Source: UBA2386 sp046306335
GTDB taxonomy: Bacteria; Planctomycetota; UBA1135; UBA2386
DNA: 64,000 nt
NCBI GenBank assembly: GCA_046306335.1
Contig: JBKDXM010000101.1
Coordinates: forward strand, 30,966-94,965
Direction of reading: 5' to 3'
The position numbers and the translations under genes are program-made. Positions 8,342-16,445 of the stretch are shown piece after piece. How positions within the stretch are numbered: position 1 is the first letter of the stretch; every line of letters starts with the position of its first letter. Below the pieces are notes generated by a model, which saw only the letters and a list, made by a program, of their open reading frames with translations, made no database searches and was not told the origin of the DNA.

Positions 8342-10726
8342 TCACTTCCCTCCCTGCGCCGTCGACGCGCCGCCGGCGGGCTCCAGGTTGCGGCCGAGTC
8401 GCATCAGGTAGGCGATCAGCGCGACGATCTCGCTGTCCGCGTGCCCCTGCGCGTCGGCCTTGCCCTGGGTCACGAGGTTCTGCACCACGCGGGCGGCCTG
8501 CGCGTCGTAGTCGGCGACGGCGTTCTTCACCTGTTCGTCGGTGTAGGGCGTGCCGAGCTTCTTCAGCACGGCGAGCTTGTCGGCGACGACGGCCTTCTCG
8601 ACCGCGGCGTCGAACAGCCACGGATAGGCCGGCATGATCGAGAGGTTGCGGTCGAGGCTGTACTCCTGGCCGTAGCGCGGGTCCTTCATGTGGTCCCAGT
8701 GCCACGACTCGTTGTACTTCGTGCCGACGCGCGCGAGGTCCGGTCCGGTGCGCTTGCTGCCCCACTGGAACGGGTGGTCCCACATCGACTCCTCGATGCG
8801 GCTCGGGGCGCCGTAGCGGATCTGCTCGCTGCGGAACGGGCGGATCATCTGCGAGTGGCAGACGTAGCAGCCCTCGCGCACGTAGACGTCGCGGCCGGCG
8901 ATCTCCAGCGCCGTGTACGGCTGCACGCACATCTCGCCGTTGGCCGCCAGCGGGACCTCCTTCTCCATCACGAGGCCCGGGATCAGCTCGTAGACGCCGC
9001 CGACCAGCACGGCGACCAGCGTCAGCGCCGAGAAGGCGAGCGGACGCGACTCGATGCGCTCGTGCCACGTGTGCTTGCCCTGGTGCGTGCTGTGGAACAG
9101 CATGCCGGCCGAGAACGCGACCACGCCTACCAGCAGCACGAGGCCGAGCACCGCGAGGGCGATGTCCGGCATCGCGAACAGCGTCGCCGCCAGCATGCCG
9201 ATCGCCGACACGATCACCGGCTTGCTGAACAGGATGCCGAGCGTGCGCGGCTCGCCGGGCAGCGCCGGCGCCGGCAGGTTGGTGACGACGACCTCGGCCT
9301 CGACGGTGACGGCCTTGCCCTTCCTCGCGGTGGCGACGAGGTTCCACGCCATCATCAGCCAACCGACGATGTAGAGGCCGCCGCCGAGGCTGCGCGCCAC
9401 GTACATCAGCTGCTGGCTGTTGATCACCGCGCTCCAGTCGGTGTGCACGAGGCCGCCGTCGCCGGTCTCCTCGCGCCACATCAGCCCCTGGCTGATGCCG
9501 CTGACCCACATCGCCGCGACGTACAGCAGGATGCCGACGGTGCCGAGCCAGAAGTGGTAGTCGGCCAGCTTCGTGCTGTGCAGCTGCGTGCCGAACAGCT
9601 TCGGCACCAGCCAGTAGAACAGGCCGGCGGCCATGAAGCCGTTCCAGCCGAGCGCGCCGCTGTGCACGTGGCCGATGATCCAGTCGGTGTAGTGCGCGAG
9701 GCCGCTGACGGCCTTGATCGAGAGCAGCGGGCCCTCGAACGTCGCCATGCCGTAGAACGTCACGCCGGCGACGAAGAACTTCAGCACCGGGTCGCCCCAG
9801 ACCTTGCCCCACGCGCCGCGCAGCGTCAGCAGGCCGTTGAGCATGCCGCCCCACGACGGCGCCCACAGCATCAGGCTGAACAGCATGCCGAGCGACTGCG
9901 CCCAGTCGGGCAGCGCGGTGTTCAGCAGGTGGTGCGGGCCGGCCCAGATGTACAGGAACACCAGCGCCCAGAAGTGCACGATCGACAGCCGGTAGCTGAA
10001 CACCGGGCGATCGGCGGCCTTCGGCAGGAAGTAGTACATGATCCCGAGGATCGGGGTCGTCAGGAAGAACGCGACCGCGTTGTGGCCGTACCACCACTGC
10101 GTCAGCGCGTCCTGCGCGCCCGCGAACGCGCCGTAGCTCTTCGTCCCCGTCACCGGCAGCGACAGGTTGTTGACGATGTAGAGCACCGCGATCGTCAGCA
10201 CCGTCGAGATGTAGAACCAGATCGAGACGTAGAGGTTCTTCTCGTTGCGGACGGCGAGCGTCCAGAAGAAGTTCGCCGCGAAGGCGACCCAGACGACGAC
10301 GACGCCGACGTCGAGGAACCACTCCAGCTCGGAGTACTCCTTGCCCTGCGTCATGCCGAGCGGCAGCGTCACGGCCGCGCCGACGATGATCAACTGCCAG
10401 CCCCACAGGTGGATGCGGCTGAGCAGGTCGTTCGCCATGCGCGTCTTCAGCAGCCGCTGCGTGCTGTAGTAGACGCCGGCGAACATCATGTTGCCGACCA
10501 GCGCGAAGATCACCGCGTTGGTGTGCAGCGGCCGCAGGCGGCCGAACGTCAGGAACGACGTCTCGAAGTTGAGCTGCGGGAAGCTCAGCTGCAGGGCGAT
10601 GATCAGGCCGACGAGCAGCCCGATCGCGCCCCAGGCGACGCTGGCCCAGACGAAGCCGCGGACGACGGCGTCGTCGTAGACGACGCGTTTGGTCAGCGCC
10701 GGGGAGGAGGTGTCCATGTGGGTCAT
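8342..10726 (-). CDS. ccoNO: Fused cbb3 cytochrome oxidase subunits I and II (CcoN-CcoO)
   Basis: 794 residues. The first ~500 are the multi-span catalytic CcoN: the heme/CuB histidines lie in QWWYGHNAVAFFLTTP, IWAGPHHLLNTALPDWAQ and DWIIGHVHSGALGWNGFM, and PLHTNAVIFALVGNMMF carries the first heme ligand. Two extra membrane segments lead into the CcoO part, which has the c-type heme motif CYVCH within REGCYVCHSQMIRPFRSEQ. CcoN and CcoO are separate proteins in proteobacteria; fused forms are known in several other phyla. The enzyme reduces O2 to water with high affinity and pumps protons. Start ATG 10726 overlaps the ccoS stop by 4 nt; ATG 10717 is an alternative. Confidence 0.95.
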   Translation of the reverse strand: MTHMDTSSPALTKRVVYDDAVVRGFVWASVAWGAIGLLVGLIIALQLSFPQLNFETSFLTFGRLRPLHTNAVIFALVGNMMFAGVYYSTQRLLKTRMANDLLSRIHLWGWQLIIVGAAVTLPLGMTQGKEYSELEWFLDVGVVVVWVAFAANFFWTLAVRNEKNLYVSIWFYISTVLTIAVLYIVNNLSLPVTGTKSYGAFAGAQDALTQWWYGHNAVAFFLTTPILGIMYYFLPKAADRPVFSYRLSIVHFWALVFLYIWAGPHHLLNTALPDWAQSLGMLFSLMLWAPSWGGMLNGLLTLRGAWGKVWGDPVLKFFVAGVTFYGMATFEGPLLSIKAVSGLAHYTDWIIGHVHSGALGWNGFMAAGLFYWLVPKLFGTQLHSTKLADYHFWLGTVGILLYVAAMWVSGISQGLMWREETGDGGLVHTDWSAVINSQQLMYVARSLGGGLYIVGWLMMAWNLVATARKGKAVTVEAEVVVTNLPAPALPGEPRTLGILFSKPVIVSAIGMLAATLFAMPDIALAVLGLVLLVGVVAFSAGMLFHSTHQGKHTWHERIESRPLAFSALTLVAVLVGGVYELIPGLVMEKEVPLAANGEMCVQPYTALEIAGRDVYVREGCYVCHSQMIRPFRSEQIRYGAPSRIEESMWDHPFQWGSKRTGPDLARVGTKYNESWHWDHMKDPRYGQEYSLDRNLSIMPAYPWLFDAAVEKAVVADKLAVLKKLGTPYTDEQVKNAVADYDAQAARVVQNLVTQGKADAQGHADSEIVALIAYLMRLGRNLEPAGGASTAQGGK

Positions 10727-10911
10727 TGGTCGATGTCGGGAGAGGTCTTCGGGGGCTCGGCGGGACGCGCCTCGGCGTCGTCGGCGAGCGGCAGCAGGCA
10801 CATCCGGTCGGCTTCGTGGCAATCGCCCTGCTTCGCCGAGAAGACGAACAGGACGATCGAGCCGGCCACGAGCACCAGGCTGCAGAACAGCAGCAGCGGG
10901 ACGATGCTCAC
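10723..10911 (-). CDS. ccoS: Cbb3 oxidase maturation protein CcoS
   Basis: 62 residues starting with GTG. It has one N-terminal membrane segment (SIVPLLLFCSLVLVAGSIVLFVF) followed by SAKQGDCHEADRMCLLPL. CcoS proteins are tiny single-span proteins encoded beside ccoI and needed for cofactor insertion into CcoN. The classical 'QFDDLD' segment after the membrane span is replaced by a Cys-containing segment, so it is a divergent member. The start overlaps the ccoI stop by 4 nt (GTGA) and the stop overlaps the ccoNO start by 4 nt. This chain of couplings is the main support for the gene. Confidence 0.82.
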   Translation of the reverse strand: MSIVPLLLFCSLVLVAGSIVLFVFSAKQGDCHEADRMCLLPLADDAEARPAEPPKTSPDIDQ

Positions 10912-13325
10912 GCGCGCCTCCGCGCCCGCTGCATGCGGACGCTGGTGTGCAGGACGAGCGCGGCCGAGCTGATCGGCATCAGCACCGCGCACAGCACCGG
11001 GGTCATCGCCGCCAGGAAGCAGAGGACCAGCGTGGTGGCGTTGTAGAGCAGCGCCATCGCGAGGTTGCCGCGCGCGACGGCGGCGTGCAGGTCGGCGGCG
11101 GCGAACAGCGCGGCGACCGCGCCGGCCTGCGCGCCGCGGAAGCAGAAGTCGGCGCGCGCCGGCAGCACCGGGCGGTCCATCGCCGGCGTGCCGGCGCACC
11201 ACGCGGCGGCGAACGCCGGCGCGTCGTTGAGGCCGTCGCCGACCATCATCGTGTCGCGGCGATCGAGGGCCACGATCGCGGCGGCCTTGTCGGCCGGCGA
11301 CATGCCGCCGTGCGCGCGGACGGGCGCGATGCCGAGCGTCGCCGCGGCCTGCTGCACGCGGTCGGGCCGGTCGCCCGACAGCAGGTGCACCGTGAGCCCG
11401 CGCTGCTGCAGCGTCGCGACTTCGGCGGCCGCGCCGGCGCGGAAGTCCTCGTCGAGGTCGAAGGCGGCGACCAGCGCGCCGTCCTTCGCCAGCACGACCT
11501 CCCGCCGGCCGCCGGCCTGCGCCGGCAGGCCGCAGAAGCCGCGGCCGCCGAGCCGCCACTCGCCGCCGTCTACGGCCGCCGCGCGCAGGCCCTGGCCGGG
11601 GACCTCGACCACCGCCAAACCCTGGTCGAACGGCGCCGCCGGCAGCGCCGCGAGCACCGCCGCGCTGACCGGATGGTTGCTCGACGCGACCATCGTCGCC
11701 AGCGCCGGCAGCGCGTTCGCGGGCAATTCGCCGCGCGGCATCGCGCGCAGGCCGCCGAACGTCACCGTGCCGGTCTTGTCGAACACGACGTGGCGCACGA
11801 GCCGGACCTTGTCGAGCAGGCTGCGCGTGCGCACGAACACGCCCTGGCGGCGCAGCAGCGCGAGCGTCAGGTGGAAGGCGAGCGGCGTGGCGATGCCCAT
11901 CGCGCACGGGCAGGTGATCACCAGCACCGAGATCGCGACCGGCATCGCGCGGCTCGGATCGAGCCACGCCCACAGCAACCCGCCGAGGGCCGCCGCGAGC
12001 AGCACGCCGAGCGCGTAGTTGCGGTTGAGCACGTGCCAGAAGCGCACGCGGCCCTGCGTGTCCTCGCGGTCGACGGGGTCCTGCGCGAGCAGTTGCGCGA
12101 GGCCCGAGTCGACGTAGCTGGCGGCCGCGCGCACGCGCACCGGCTGGCTGCCGGCGAGGAAGGCGCCGGCCGGCAGTTCGTCACCGGCGGCGAACGCGCG
12201 CGGCTCGCTCTCGCCGTTGATCCAGTCGAGCGAGAAGGCGGCCGCCCCGCCGGCGAGCGTCGCCTTGACCGGCAGCAGGTCGCCGGGCGCGAGCAGCAGT
12301 TCGTCGCCGGGCTGCAGCTTCGCCACGGGGGCCTGCACCACCGCGCCGTCGCGCAGCACGCGCGCGCGCAGGTGCTCGACGCCGTCGTCGGCCAGCACGG
12401 TGTCGCGGCTGTGCGCCAGCGTGCGCTGCTGCAGGAAGCGGCCGCCGAGCATGAAGGCGACGAAGATCGCCACCGTGTCGAAGTAGGTCGGTCCGCCGGT
12501 CATCTGCCCGTGCCACGAGCCGGCCCAGGCCAGCAGCAGCCCGAGCGAGATCGGCAGGTCCATGTGTACGACGCCGGCCCGGAGGCCGGCGATCGCGGCG
12601 CGGAAGAACACTGGCCCGCCGACGACCTCGCTGGCGGTGCCGAGCCCGGCGAGCACCCAGCCGAACAGGTCGCGCAGCGCGCCGTCGGCCGCCGCCTCGT
12701 CGAGGCCGAAGTACAGGCTGACCGCGAGGATCATCGCGTTCATCGCGATGGCGGCGCAGATGCCCAGGCGCACCAGCAGGCCGGTGTCGCGTGCGAGCGT
12801 GCGGCTCGGCGGCGCCAGCGGGTAGCCGAGTTGCTGCGCCTTGCGTACGAACGCCGCGCCAGCGCCGCTGCCGGCGCGGTAGAGCAGCGTCGCCTGCCCG
12901 AGCGACGGGGCGACCCGCAGATCGAGCGCGCCCGGCACGCGCGCGAACACCGTCTGCAGCAGCCACACGCACGCCGCACAGCGCAGGCCCTGCACGTCGA
13001 GCGTCAGGCGCACGGCCTCGCCCGTGGTCGCCTTCGCCTCCAGCTCCGGCAACCAGTCGCACGCGGCGGCGCGCGGCGCGCTGCCGACCGCGGACCCGGC
13101 GCCGCCGCCGAGGTCGTAGAAACGCAGCAGGCCTTCGGCGGCGAGCATCCCGTGCACGGCCTCGCAGCCGGCGCAGCAGTACGGCGAGCTACGCCGTTCG
13201 TCCGGCACCGGCAGGCCGCAGTGCGTACACCGGCCGTCCCCCGTCCGCCCCTTCGTCGCGTCCTCCGCTGAAATGCGGGGGCGCGACGGGCGTTCCGTCG
13301 CCGAGACTGCGGGGCGTAGTCTCAT
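10908..13325 (-). CDS. ccoI: Copper-translocating P-type ATPase CcoI (cbb3 oxidase biogenesis)
   Basis: 805 residues. An N-terminal Cys-rich zinc-type domain (CTHCGLPVP...YCCAGCEAVHGML, about 33-60) is typical of CcoI/FixI. A heavy-metal-associated domain follows with GLRCAACVWLLQ (113-124). The core has the membrane CPC motif (ITCPCAMGIATPLAF), DKTGTVTFGG with the phosphorylated Asp, the SSNHP histidine-proline, and GDGLNDAPAF. CcoI supplies copper for the CuB centre of CcoN. It is the first gene of the operon, which differs from the usual order where ccoNOQP leads. Its ATG lies 9 bp from the start of the divergent SafE-like gene, so any promoter must lie within coding sequence of the neighbour. 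Confidence 0.94.
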   Translation of the reverse strand: MRLRPAVSATERPSRPRISAEDATKGRTGDGRCTHCGLPVPDERRSSPYCCAGCEAVHGMLAAEGLLRFYDLGGGAGSAVGSAPRAAACDWLPELEAKATTGEAVRLTLDVQGLRCAACVWLLQTVFARVPGALDLRVAPSLGQATLLYRAGSGAGAAFVRKAQQLGYPLAPPSRTLARDTGLLVRLGICAAIAMNAMILAVSLYFGLDEAAADGALRDLFGWVLAGLGTASEVVGGPVFFRAAIAGLRAGVVHMDLPISLGLLLAWAGSWHGQMTGGPTYFDTVAIFVAFMLGGRFLQQRTLAHSRDTVLADDGVEHLRARVLRDGAVVQAPVAKLQPGDELLLAPGDLLPVKATLAGGAAAFSLDWINGESEPRAFAAGDELPAGAFLAGSQPVRVRAAASYVDSGLAQLLAQDPVDREDTQGRVRFWHVLNRNYALGVLLAAALGGLLWAWLDPSRAMPVAISVLVITCPCAMGIATPLAFHLTLALLRRQGVFVRTRSLLDKVRLVRHVVFDKTGTVTFGGLRAMPRGELPANALPALATMVASSNHPVSAAVLAALPAAPFDQGLAVVEVPGQGLRAAAVDGGEWRLGGRGFCGLPAQAGGRREVVLAKDGALVAAFDLDEDFRAGAAAEVATLQQRGLTVHLLSGDRPDRVQQAAATLGIAPVRAHGGMSPADKAAAIVALDRRDTMMVGDGLNDAPAFAAAWCAGTPAMDRPVLPARADFCFRGAQAGAVAALFAAADLHAAVARGNLAMALLYNATTLVLCFLAAMTPVLCAVLMPISSAALVLHTSVRMQRARRRA

Positions 13326-13334
13326 GGATTCGCA

Positions 13335-13976
13335 ATGACCCCCTGGCTCGATTCTTTCATCTTCGGAACCGCGAACTCGCTGCACTGCGCCTGCATGTGC
13401 GGCCCGCTCGCGTTGGCGTTCCAAGGCGGAACCAAGGGAGCAGTCTCGTATCACCTCGGCCGCGTGCTCTCGTATGGGGCCGTCGGCGTAGTCCTCGGTG
13501 GGCTTGGTTCCGCACTCGGCGCCGACGGACTCGCGGCGGGCAGCGCGTGGGTCGCGTTCACGCTCGCGCTCGGCCTCGTCGTGCTGGCGCTGCTCGGCGA
13601 ACGCGGCGCGGTGGCGATCCCCGGCCTCGGCGGCGCGCTCCAGCGCGCGATGGCGCGCACGCGCGGCTGGTCGCCGACCGCGCGCGCCGGCGCGCTCGGG
13701 CTCGCGACGCCGCTGTTGCCGTGCGGTCTGCTGTGGGCCGCGCTCGCCGGCGCGTCGATCGCCGGCTCGGCGGTCGACGGCGGCGGCGTGATGCTCGGCT
13801 TCGCGCTCGGCTCGCTGCCGCTGCTGCTGCTGGCGCAGACGCAGGCGGTCGCGCTGGCGCGGCGCTTCGGCCCGCGCCCGCTCTTCTGGCTGCAGCGCGG
13901 CGCGATGCTGCTCGCCGCCGCCACGCTGGCATGGCGCGGCTGGCTCGCGCTGCAGGGGGACTCGTGCTGCCACTGA
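13335..13976 (+). CDS. Sulfite exporter TauE/SafE-like membrane protein (cbb3-linked)
   Basis: 213 residues, about six membrane segments. The N terminus SLHCACMCGPLALAF matches the HCxxMCGP motif of the TauE/SafE-like (DsbD_2, PF13386) proteins that commonly accompany cbb3 oxidase genes and are thought to act in copper handling or cytochrome maturation. A second pair of conserved features, ATPLLPCGLLW, is present in the middle. The C terminus ends CCH. It is divergent from ccoI by 9 bp, and its end overlaps the next gene by 13 nt. The gene takes the place that ccoH holds in other operons; no ccoH was found. Confidence 0.88.
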   Translation: MTPWLDSFIFGTANSLHCACMCGPLALAFQGGTKGAVSYHLGRVLSYGAVGVVLGGLGSALGADGLAAGSAWVAFTLALGLVVLALLGERGAVAIPGLGGALQRAMARTRGWSPTARAGALGLATPLLPCGLLWAALAGASIAGSAVDGGGVMLGFALGSLPLLLLAQTQAVALARRFGPRPLFWLQRGAMLLAAATLAWRGWLALQGDSCCH

Positions 13977-14719
13977 CGCTGCGCGTGCTGTGCTGGAACG
14001 TGCACAAGTGCGTCGGCGGCCTCGACCGCCGCTACGACCCGGCGCGCACGGCGGCGGTGATCGCGCAGGCGCAGCCGGACGTCGTGCTGCTGCAGGAGGT
14101 GGCGCAGAACGGCGCGTGGTACCGCGGCGAGCGGCAAGTCGACGTGCTCGGCGACGCGCTCGGCTTCCCCCACCGCAGCTACCACGTCAACGTGCGCTTC
14201 GGCCCGCGCCGCGGCGAGTACGGCAACGCCATCCTGTCGCGCGCGCCGATCGCCGCGCACGCGAACTTCGACCTGACGATCGGCCGGCGCAAGGCGCGCA
14301 GCGTGCTGCACGCGGAGCTGCGACTCGAGGCCGGGGGCCACGCGCGCACGCTGCACGTGTTCAACATGCACCTCGGCCTGTCCGAGGCCGAGCGATGCGC
14401 GCAGCTCGCGCGCTTCCTGCAGCTCGACCCGCTGCGCGGCGTGCGCGCCGACACGCCGGTGCTGGTCGCTGGCGACTTCAACGACGTGTACGGCACGCTC
14501 GGCCAGCGGCTGCTGGCGCCCGAAGGCTTCCGCGGGCCGGCGCGGCCGCTGCGCACCTTCCCGGCGTGGGCGCCGGTGCGCGCGCTCGACACCTTCTGGG
14601 TGCGCGGCGCCGTCGACGTCGTCGAACTGGCGCGCGGCCAGGGCCGCGGCACGCGCACGGCTAGTGACCACCTGCCGCTGTTCGCCGAGCTGCGCTTGCC
14701 ATTCGGTCGCGCGCGCTGA
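13964..14719 (+). CDS. Endonuclease/exonuclease/phosphatase family protein
   Basis: 251 residues from a GTG at 13964 preceded by a strong AGGGGGA ribosome binding site inside the previous gene. The EEP fold motifs appear in order: LCWNVHKCVGGLD, LLQEV (metal Glu), FNMHLGL, VAGDFNDVY and the terminal SDHLPLFAEL. Members cleave phosphodiester or phosphoester bonds in nucleic acids or lipids. The compact length and lack of signal peptide suggest an intracellular enzyme; substrate is not predictable. It overlaps the TauE/SafE-like gene and is probably co-transcribed with it. Confidence 0.9.
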   Translation: MLPLTLRVLCWNVHKCVGGLDRRYDPARTAAVIAQAQPDVVLLQEVAQNGAWYRGERQVDVLGDALGFPHRSYHVNVRFGPRRGEYGNAILSRAPIAAHANFDLTIGRRKARSVLHAELRLEAGGHARTLHVFNMHLGLSEAERCAQLARFLQLDPLRGVRADTPVLVAGDFNDVYGTLGQRLLAPEGFRGPARPLRTFPAWAPVRALDTFWVRGAVDVVELARGQGRGTRTASDHLPLFAELRLPFGRAR

Positions 14720-14784
14720 GCGAAGCGCTGCGGCGCGCGGTCGCGGCCGGTCGGCCGCCAGGCAGCGCGCCGCGCACGACGGCA

Positions 14785-14826
14785 CGCAGTCGCGCCGCCG
14801 CAGTCGCGCCTCCGCAGTCGCGCCTC
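14785..14826 (+). repeat. 14-bp tandem repeat, three copies
   Basis: The unit CGCAGTCGCGCCTC occurs three times head to tail at 14785, 14799 and 14813, with one base different in the first copy, plus a CGCA remnant. It lies in the 180-bp gap between the EEP gene and the diheme cytochrome gene. No function is evident. Confidence 0.8.
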
Positions 14827-14886
14827 CGCACTGTGGCGCAGCCGACCGGGCCACAGCGCGCATGCCGGCGGCGACACGACCTGCCG

Positions 14887-14892
14887 TAGCGT
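14887..14892 (+). promoter_or_regulatory. Candidate -10 hexamer (TAGCGT) for the diheme cytochrome gene
   Basis: TAGCGT lies 7 nt before the ATG at 14900, with no ribosome binding site between. This is consistent with leaderless transcription. Confidence 0.4.
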
Positions 14893-14899
14893 CTGCGCC

Positions 14900-16411
14900 A
14901 TGCTTCGTCCCATGCTCCCGGCCGCCGCCGCGCTCGCGCTGCTGGCGGTGACCTGCACCACGCCGTCGTCCCCGCCGCCCGCCGAGACGCTGGTCGGCGA
15001 TCCACGCGGCGCGGCGCTGTTCGATCGCCACTGCGCCGTCTGCCACGGCCGCATGGGCGATGCCGACACGTCGGTCGCCGCCATGCTGCTGCCGCGGCCG
15101 GCGGCCTTCCGCGACGGGTTGTTCAAGCTGGTCAGCACCGACAACGGCGTGCCGAGCGAAGACGACCTCGTGCGCATGCTGCGGCGCGGCATGCCGGGCT
15201 CGACGATGTTCGCCTTCGACTGGCTGCCGGAGGCGGATCTGCGCGGCCTCGCGCGCCACGTGCTGCACCTCGCGATCGACGGTCGCGCCACCCGCATCGC
15301 GCGCACGTCCGCCGCCGCGGGCAGGCCGCTGGCACCTGCCGACGCGACCGCCGAGGCGGAGCGGCAACTGCGACCCGGCGCCACCGTCGCGATCGGCCAG
15401 CCGATCGCCCGCGAGGCCGCCGACCTCGACGCCGGCCACCTGCTGTACGAACGGCACTGCGCGACGTGCCACGGCCCCGACGGCCGCGGCCTGCCGGGCA
15501 CCGCCAACTGGCCGACCGACGGCACGTGGCTGTGGCCGCGCGACCTGACCGCGGGCTACCTGCGCGGCGGCGCGTCGCACCGCGACCTGACCTGCCGCAT
15601 CCGCGCCGGCATGCCGGGCGCGCGCATGCCGCCAGCGCCGCTCTCCGTCGCCGAGACCGACACGCTGGTCGCCTACGTCCGCAGCCTGATTCCCGACAGC
15701 GCCGAGGAACACCACGTGCAGTGGCGGCGCACGATCCGCGCCGCGAAGGTGCCCGCGCTGCCGGCGGCGGACGACGACGCCGCCTTCGGCGCGATCGAAG
15801 GCGTGCGCCTGCCGATCGTGCCGGTCTGGTGGCGCAAGGACGCCGTGCACGAGGTCGTGCTGCGCGCCGCGCACGACGGCGCCGACGTCGCGCTGCGCCT
15901 GGAGTGGAGCGACGGCACGCAGGACGCGCAGGCCGGCCACGGCCAGACCATGGGCGACGGCATCGCCGTGCAGTTCGCGACGACGATGGACCCGCCGCTG
16001 CTGCCGATGGGCAGCGCCGCCGAGCCGGTCAACGTCTGGCGCTGGCATGCCTTCGACCCGCGCGCCGTCGCCGGCATGACGGACCTGCTCGGCGGCCAGC
16101 GCCACGCCGGCCTCGACGTCGGCGTCGGCAGCGCGGGCACGACCGCGGCCGAGTCGCTGCGGCTCGGCGGTCCAGTCAGCGCGCGCACGGCGACGGGCAG
16201 CGGCCAGCCGCTGCAGGCGACGACGCGCTGGCGCGACGGCCGCTGGACGGTGACGCTGCGCCGCCAGCTGGCGGCGAGGTCGAACGACGAGGTGGCGCTC
16301 GCCGTCGGCGCGCCGCGGCTGTTCGCCTTGGCGGTCTGGAACGGCGCCGTCGACCGCAGCCCGGCGTCGAAGTCGATCACGACGTGGCACGTGCTCGAAC
16401 TGCAGCCTTAG
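14900..16411 (+). CDS. Diheme cytochrome c fused to ethylbenzene-dehydrogenase-type heme-binding domain
   Basis: 503 residues with an N-terminal export signal (hydrophobic to about residue 18, then a Cys; the lipobox is not canonical). Two cytochrome c domains follow, with CAVCH (45-49) and CATCH (187-191). From about residue 270 the protein resembles the heme-b-binding gamma subunit of ethylbenzene dehydrogenase/DMSO-reductase family enzymes (PF09459), with the segments VALRLEWSDGTQD, GDGIAVQFA, VNVWRWHAFDP and a closing RQLAARSNDEVALAVG. It is probably a periplasmic electron carrier. No molybdenum enzyme gene lies nearby, so its partner is unknown. Fusion of both heme types in one chain is notable. 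Confidence 0.85.
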   Translation: MLRPMLPAAAALALLAVTCTTPSSPPPAETLVGDPRGAALFDRHCAVCHGRMGDADTSVAAMLLPRPAAFRDGLFKLVSTDNGVPSEDDLVRMLRRGMPGSTMFAFDWLPEADLRGLARHVLHLAIDGRATRIARTSAAAGRPLAPADATAEAERQLRPGATVAIGQPIAREAADLDAGHLLYERHCATCHGPDGRGLPGTANWPTDGTWLWPRDLTAGYLRGGASHRDLTCRIRAGMPGARMPPAPLSVAETDTLVAYVRSLIPDSAEEHHVQWRRTIRAAKVPALPAADDDAAFGAIEGVRLPIVPVWWRKDAVHEVVLRAAHDGADVALRLEWSDGTQDAQAGHGQTMGDGIAVQFATTMDPPLLPMGSAAEPVNVWRWHAFDPRAVAGMTDLLGGQRHAGLDVGVGSAGTTAAESLRLGGPVSARTATGSGQPLQATTRWRDGRWTVTLRRQLAARSNDEVALAVGAPRLFALAVWNGAVDRSPASKSITTWHVLELQP

Positions 16412-16445
16412 TCGCACCCCGTCGGCGGCGGTCGCCGCCGGCGGG

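Noticed and set aside
12791..13963. N-terminal extension of the EEP gene frame
   Set aside because: The extension is antisense to ccoI and in another frame of the TauE/SafE-like gene; the GTG at 13964 has a strong AGGGGGA site.
14720..14899. CRISPR array
   Set aside because: The three 14-bp units are contiguous with no spacers and no cas genes are present.
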